Below, piece after piece: positions 60,801 to 64,000 of a stretch of 64,000 nt of DNA; the stretch's first letter is position 1; the number at the start of each line of letters is the position of its first letter. The notes beneath the pieces were generated by a model that saw nothing but the letters and a program-made list of their open reading frames with translations, did no database searches and was not told the DNA's origin. Origin of the DNA: Isoetes taiwanensis (Eukaryota > Streptophyta > Lycopodiopsida > Isoetales > Isoetaceae); NCBI GenBank assembly GCA_021234155.1, contig JAJEKV010000019.1, positions 3,758,356 through 3,822,355 of the forward strand, written 5' to 3'. Made by a program: the position numbers and the translations under genes.

Positions 60801-61975
60801 ACTATAAAATTATTTCATGTGTTATGGGCCCCAATCAATGACTCAAAGTGCTCGTGCGTGCATTAGAATAACTTATATCTTTCGAACACGTTCCAATAGT
60901 AGAACCTAAAATTATTTTGTGGGTTTGAAACTCAATAAAAGCCATAAAGGAAGGAAGGAAGGAAGGTATAAGAAAGTGGAAGGAGTGATAGAAATATGAA
61001 ATACACATGTGCTCGACAGTAATGCCAAGAAAGTAAGAAAATTGTGTCGTTTGTGCTACACATATTAATTTTGGTAATGATAATATAATATGTATTGACA
61101 AGGTATCCTCGTTCACATTGATGATCAATATATTGGGAGGCGCTATCTTGGTGCTAAGAACTAACAAAGGCACAAGCACCAAGAATGTAGATCTAAATTG
61201 ATGTTCTCCTAAAGTACACACTATGATATACATATATTCTACGAGTACGTCACGGTACAAGCATACTAGTCGACTTGTACAAGGTTCAGAGTACTCCAAC
61301 ATGTCACACATGTTGGCAATGTTGTAAGTGGGTGCCATCTAGGGGGGGGTAATTATAACTTACCCACCCTAGGTAAGCTAACCTACATTGCCACATAGAG
61401 ACACCTCATTAGCACCATGCACACATTAAACGACTTCATTCGTGCCATGCGGACCTATCCAAGTGAACCCTAACCTATATAGGCCAAAATCCTAGATCGA
61501 GTCCACTTTTGCACCCCGATTGTCAGCCATCCTTGCCTGCACCCTGCAACTTGGAATGAAGGATTGTCTTTGGCCAAGGGGGCGTCCCCTTGTGGAACCT
61601 GTCAAAACCACGTGCATTAATGGGAGGGGGGAATTTTTCATCCTTTTCTGTATGTATACTAGGGGTCATTGGGGTTTTTAGATGTTCTTCTAGTTATAAG
61701 ACCATATGGAAAGGGGTCAAATTTACCTAATAGAAACACGTATACTAGGGGTTTTTCGGCTACCCTATGCACGCAGGTGGCATATCTCATATAAAGAAGG
61801 TGGATCCCCTGGGTTTTTGGCATGACTATGCATATGTTCAAGCCCGACTCAGGTGAGTTGGAGCAGCTCCTCACCAAACCCTAGCCGGCCTAAGGAAGAC
61901 ACTAGCATCAAGTGGCAATAGGTATTTGGGTAAGGTGAGTAGGTAGATGATTTAAGATGTACTATTCTAGATAGG
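60801..61975. other. Unassigned intergenic sequence
   Basis: (AGGA)n at 60,950-60,966. From 61,320 the composition becomes more GC-rich, with a CTTACCCACCCTAGGTAAG palindrome at about 61,357-61,375. It may be the 5' UTR of the LINE that follows. The minus frame at 60,835-61,338 (167 codons) has no recognised domain. Confidence 0.4.
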
Positions 61976-64000
61976 TTAACATGTTATATCTCTTGTAAAG
62001 CTATTATAGGACACTCATTTTGTATTCTAAAATCCTAATCAATGAACTCTAACTGTAAGTTAGATGGATGTGACTAGGATTAGTTGTATCTATGCTATTT
62101 CTCAACTTATTGATGTTCTATGATGATGCTTGCACATATGGTGCGAGATGTTATAAGTGTATGTGAGTGCATCACCGCATGATTCTTTGGAGCAAGGGTA
62201 TAGCATGAGCGAGCTCGATGCATTCACGCCACTTTCGGATGGGGACAAAAGGGTACAAATTCTGAAGGAGCTCAACAAGAAATCGTTGGAAGGGGAATTG
62301 GACGGATGAAAGAGTGCATGCGTTTCATATGGTGATGAACAAAGGGATAACATAGGGCATCAATTCTGGTCGAGCAACAAGGGGGGCGGTTTGTGCAATT
62401 TGTGGAGACATTAATTTTGGCGATCCAAGATGTGAAGCAAAAGAGGGGCGCAATGATAAGGAGTGTGAGATGTCTTTTTTTTTTTTTTTTCTTCAATTTT
62501 GTTTATATTCATAATAGTTGTTTACGATATGATCAAGATCCTAACCTCAATTATGAATGGGAAATTTTTTGAAAAAAGATAGTGCGGGGGGTATCTATGT
62601 GATACGCATTAAGTTCGCAAGCTACTAGTTGCGGGGAGGCATAACCCACCGATAGGTTGCGAATACAATTTTTGAAGTTACATTTGCGGAAGATATAGGA
62701 ATTAAAATGATAATAGCAACAAGATGGATAGCATGATTGAAGTCAAGAAAATGGTAGGGGAGCAAGCTAGAAAAATAGCTACCATCGAGATTCAAGGTAG
62801 AAGAGATGAGAAAGGAGAATAGAAAGACAGATTCAGATCGGGTAACAATCAAATTGTGACTGGACGTACTGGAAGCGGAAGTGGTGCACCAATTTGCGAT
62901 GTGGGTAGACCTCGAAGAGAGAATTCCAAGGCAAGTAACAAAAATACAAGCAATTGATGATAAAGCTAGATGTCAGGGTAATCAAGATCAGATAATTTCT
63001 CAAAGAAGATGTCGATGAATTGGTTGAATACTTTCAAAGGGAGCTAAAGGAATCAAGGGCAGCCATAATGAGGCAGGATAATCAGGATCAGAGGATTTCT
63101 CAAAGAATATGTCGATGAATTGGTTGTTGAATACTTTCAGAGGGAGCTAAAGGTGGGGAGAGCATGGCATATCAAAGTCAAGATCTGGGAAATAGAGAGA
63201 AACCAGAAATAGGGAAACTGAGAAAGCTAAGAAACGAGGGGATAAAAGTGCAACTCGGAAATGGAAAGGTGCACGTATAGGACTCGCAAGTAGGGAACAC
63301 AAACACGGGCACATTATTGGGTACAAGTCGACAACCAGTGGCAGCGACAGAAGAGTCAATCAATGGAATGGAAAAGAGGCAGGGGAGGAGGAGGGAAAGG
63401 AAGGGAGATTAGGAAACTACAAGCTATTAGAATTTTAGTGGATATCCATGGAATAACGGGGAGGGCATATCCACATTTGAAGGGCATTCTATGATATCTA
63501 GTGGAAACATGGGAGTATCAAGAGATAAGGCTACGAAAAATACAGGATAACAGCTCTTCTCAACTTGGCAATAGAAGAAAGGCATAAAAGGTAGAGGAAT
63601 AGCGGTGTAGCTTGCTATGTAACATGTAATAAAACTCTATATAGCAAAATAGTAGAGGTTGGATCAGAAGAAGAATGTATGGTTGTACAATTGACACTAT
63701 TCAATAACGTTTGCAATTGAAGGTTGGCGTATCTTTATAACATATGTTTTGCAATGGATGGGGTGTGTATCCTAGTCACACTAAAGGTCCTGGTAGAGAA
63801 GACTAGGACACGAGGTAAGACACTATATCGTTGCTTTGTGGACTTCAGGAAGACGTTTGATACGATCCCAAGGGACAAGCTTTTATAGAGGTTACAAGAA
63901 CTGGAACTCCCTCACGATCTGTTGGTTGTGATTGCTAAAGTGCAAGTAAAAATGAAAATAGGTGAGGAGGTTATAGTTTGTGATATTGGAGTCAAGCAAG
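61976..64000 (+). mobile_element. LINE copy H1, internally deleted, cut by window edge
   Basis: An ORF1-like charged region (VKKMVGEQARKIATIEIQGR at about 62,732) includes an imperfect 101-bp tandem duplication. A short endonuclease remnant follows (GVACYVTCNKTL-like, about 63,602-63,650). It then passes directly to RT at about 63,780: YRCFVDFRKTFDTIPRDKLL, RLQELELPHDL, ending at GVKQ on the last bases. About 1 kb between endonuclease and RT is missing. The rest of the RT lies beyond the window. Confidence 0.72.

Noticed and set aside
60835-61338. 167-codon minus-strand frame
   Set aside because: No domain or exon relation seen, and composition is like the flanks; chance frame is the simplest view.

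Overview
This is nuclear DNA of a land plant. The evidence is a multi-exon leucine-rich-repeat receptor kinase (LRR-RLK) locus with one LRR per phase-2 exon, plant-type LINE debris, TRIM and MITE elements, and abundant microsatellites. Very long repeat-filled introns and a LINE family whose reverse transcriptase (RT) does not look like the usual angiosperm L1 type hint at a large-genome, perhaps seedless, plant. I cannot name the species from sequence alone. All calls come from reading the sequence by eye; exon borders are placed on GT/AG sites and shared phase, and element borders are approximate.

Host genes. Two paralogous LRR-RLK copies lie in tandem on the minus strand. The upstream copy B (59,883 to 50,649) is compact, about 9 kb. 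Its signal peptide, LRRNT and most LRR exons are open, but its last LRR, linker, membrane and kinase exons carry frameshifts and an in-frame stop. The downstream copy A (39,570 to 2,459) spans about 37 kb. Its LRR, linker, transmembrane and complete kinase exons ([15 protein letters not shown]) are open, but its signal-peptide and LRRNT exons are decayed. The good half of B lies upstream of the good half of A on the same strand, and nearly all introns in the ectodomain are phase 2, so a read-through, spliced transcript could in principle encode one intact receptor.

Repeats. Introns of A and the A-B interval are packed with non-LTR retrotransposons, mostly antisense to A. One family (copies near 12.3, 21.7, 24.3, 26.2, 30.7, 31.8, 32.6 and 37.1 kb) has ORF1, an APE-type endonuclease, RT and a C-terminal CCHC-like zinc domain. 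Its 3' end has a conserved stem-loop, usually followed by (TTCAT)n/(TC)n or another microsatellite. A second subfamily (9.65, 18.35 minus, 20.3, 20.66 minus, 23.4 minus, 55.8 and 57.35 kb) has an extra upstream hairpin. A GC-rich divergent copy occupies about 41.05-44.8 kb, and another runs off the right edge. An unrelated plant L1-type LINE end lies at 1.0-1.86 kb minus. Other mobile DNA includes a TRIM with 120-bp LTRs (5.45-5.78 kb), a TA-flanked MITE inside a LINE (13.70-13.98 kb), a foldback element (36.5-37.06 kb), a roughly 440-bp repeat with tRNA-like boxes, and a tRNA-derived SINE head (12.1-12.23 kb minus).

No rRNA gene, genuine tRNA gene or CRISPR array was seen. The regions 44.8-50.6 kb and 60.8-62 kb hold nothing I recognise beyond short repeats.
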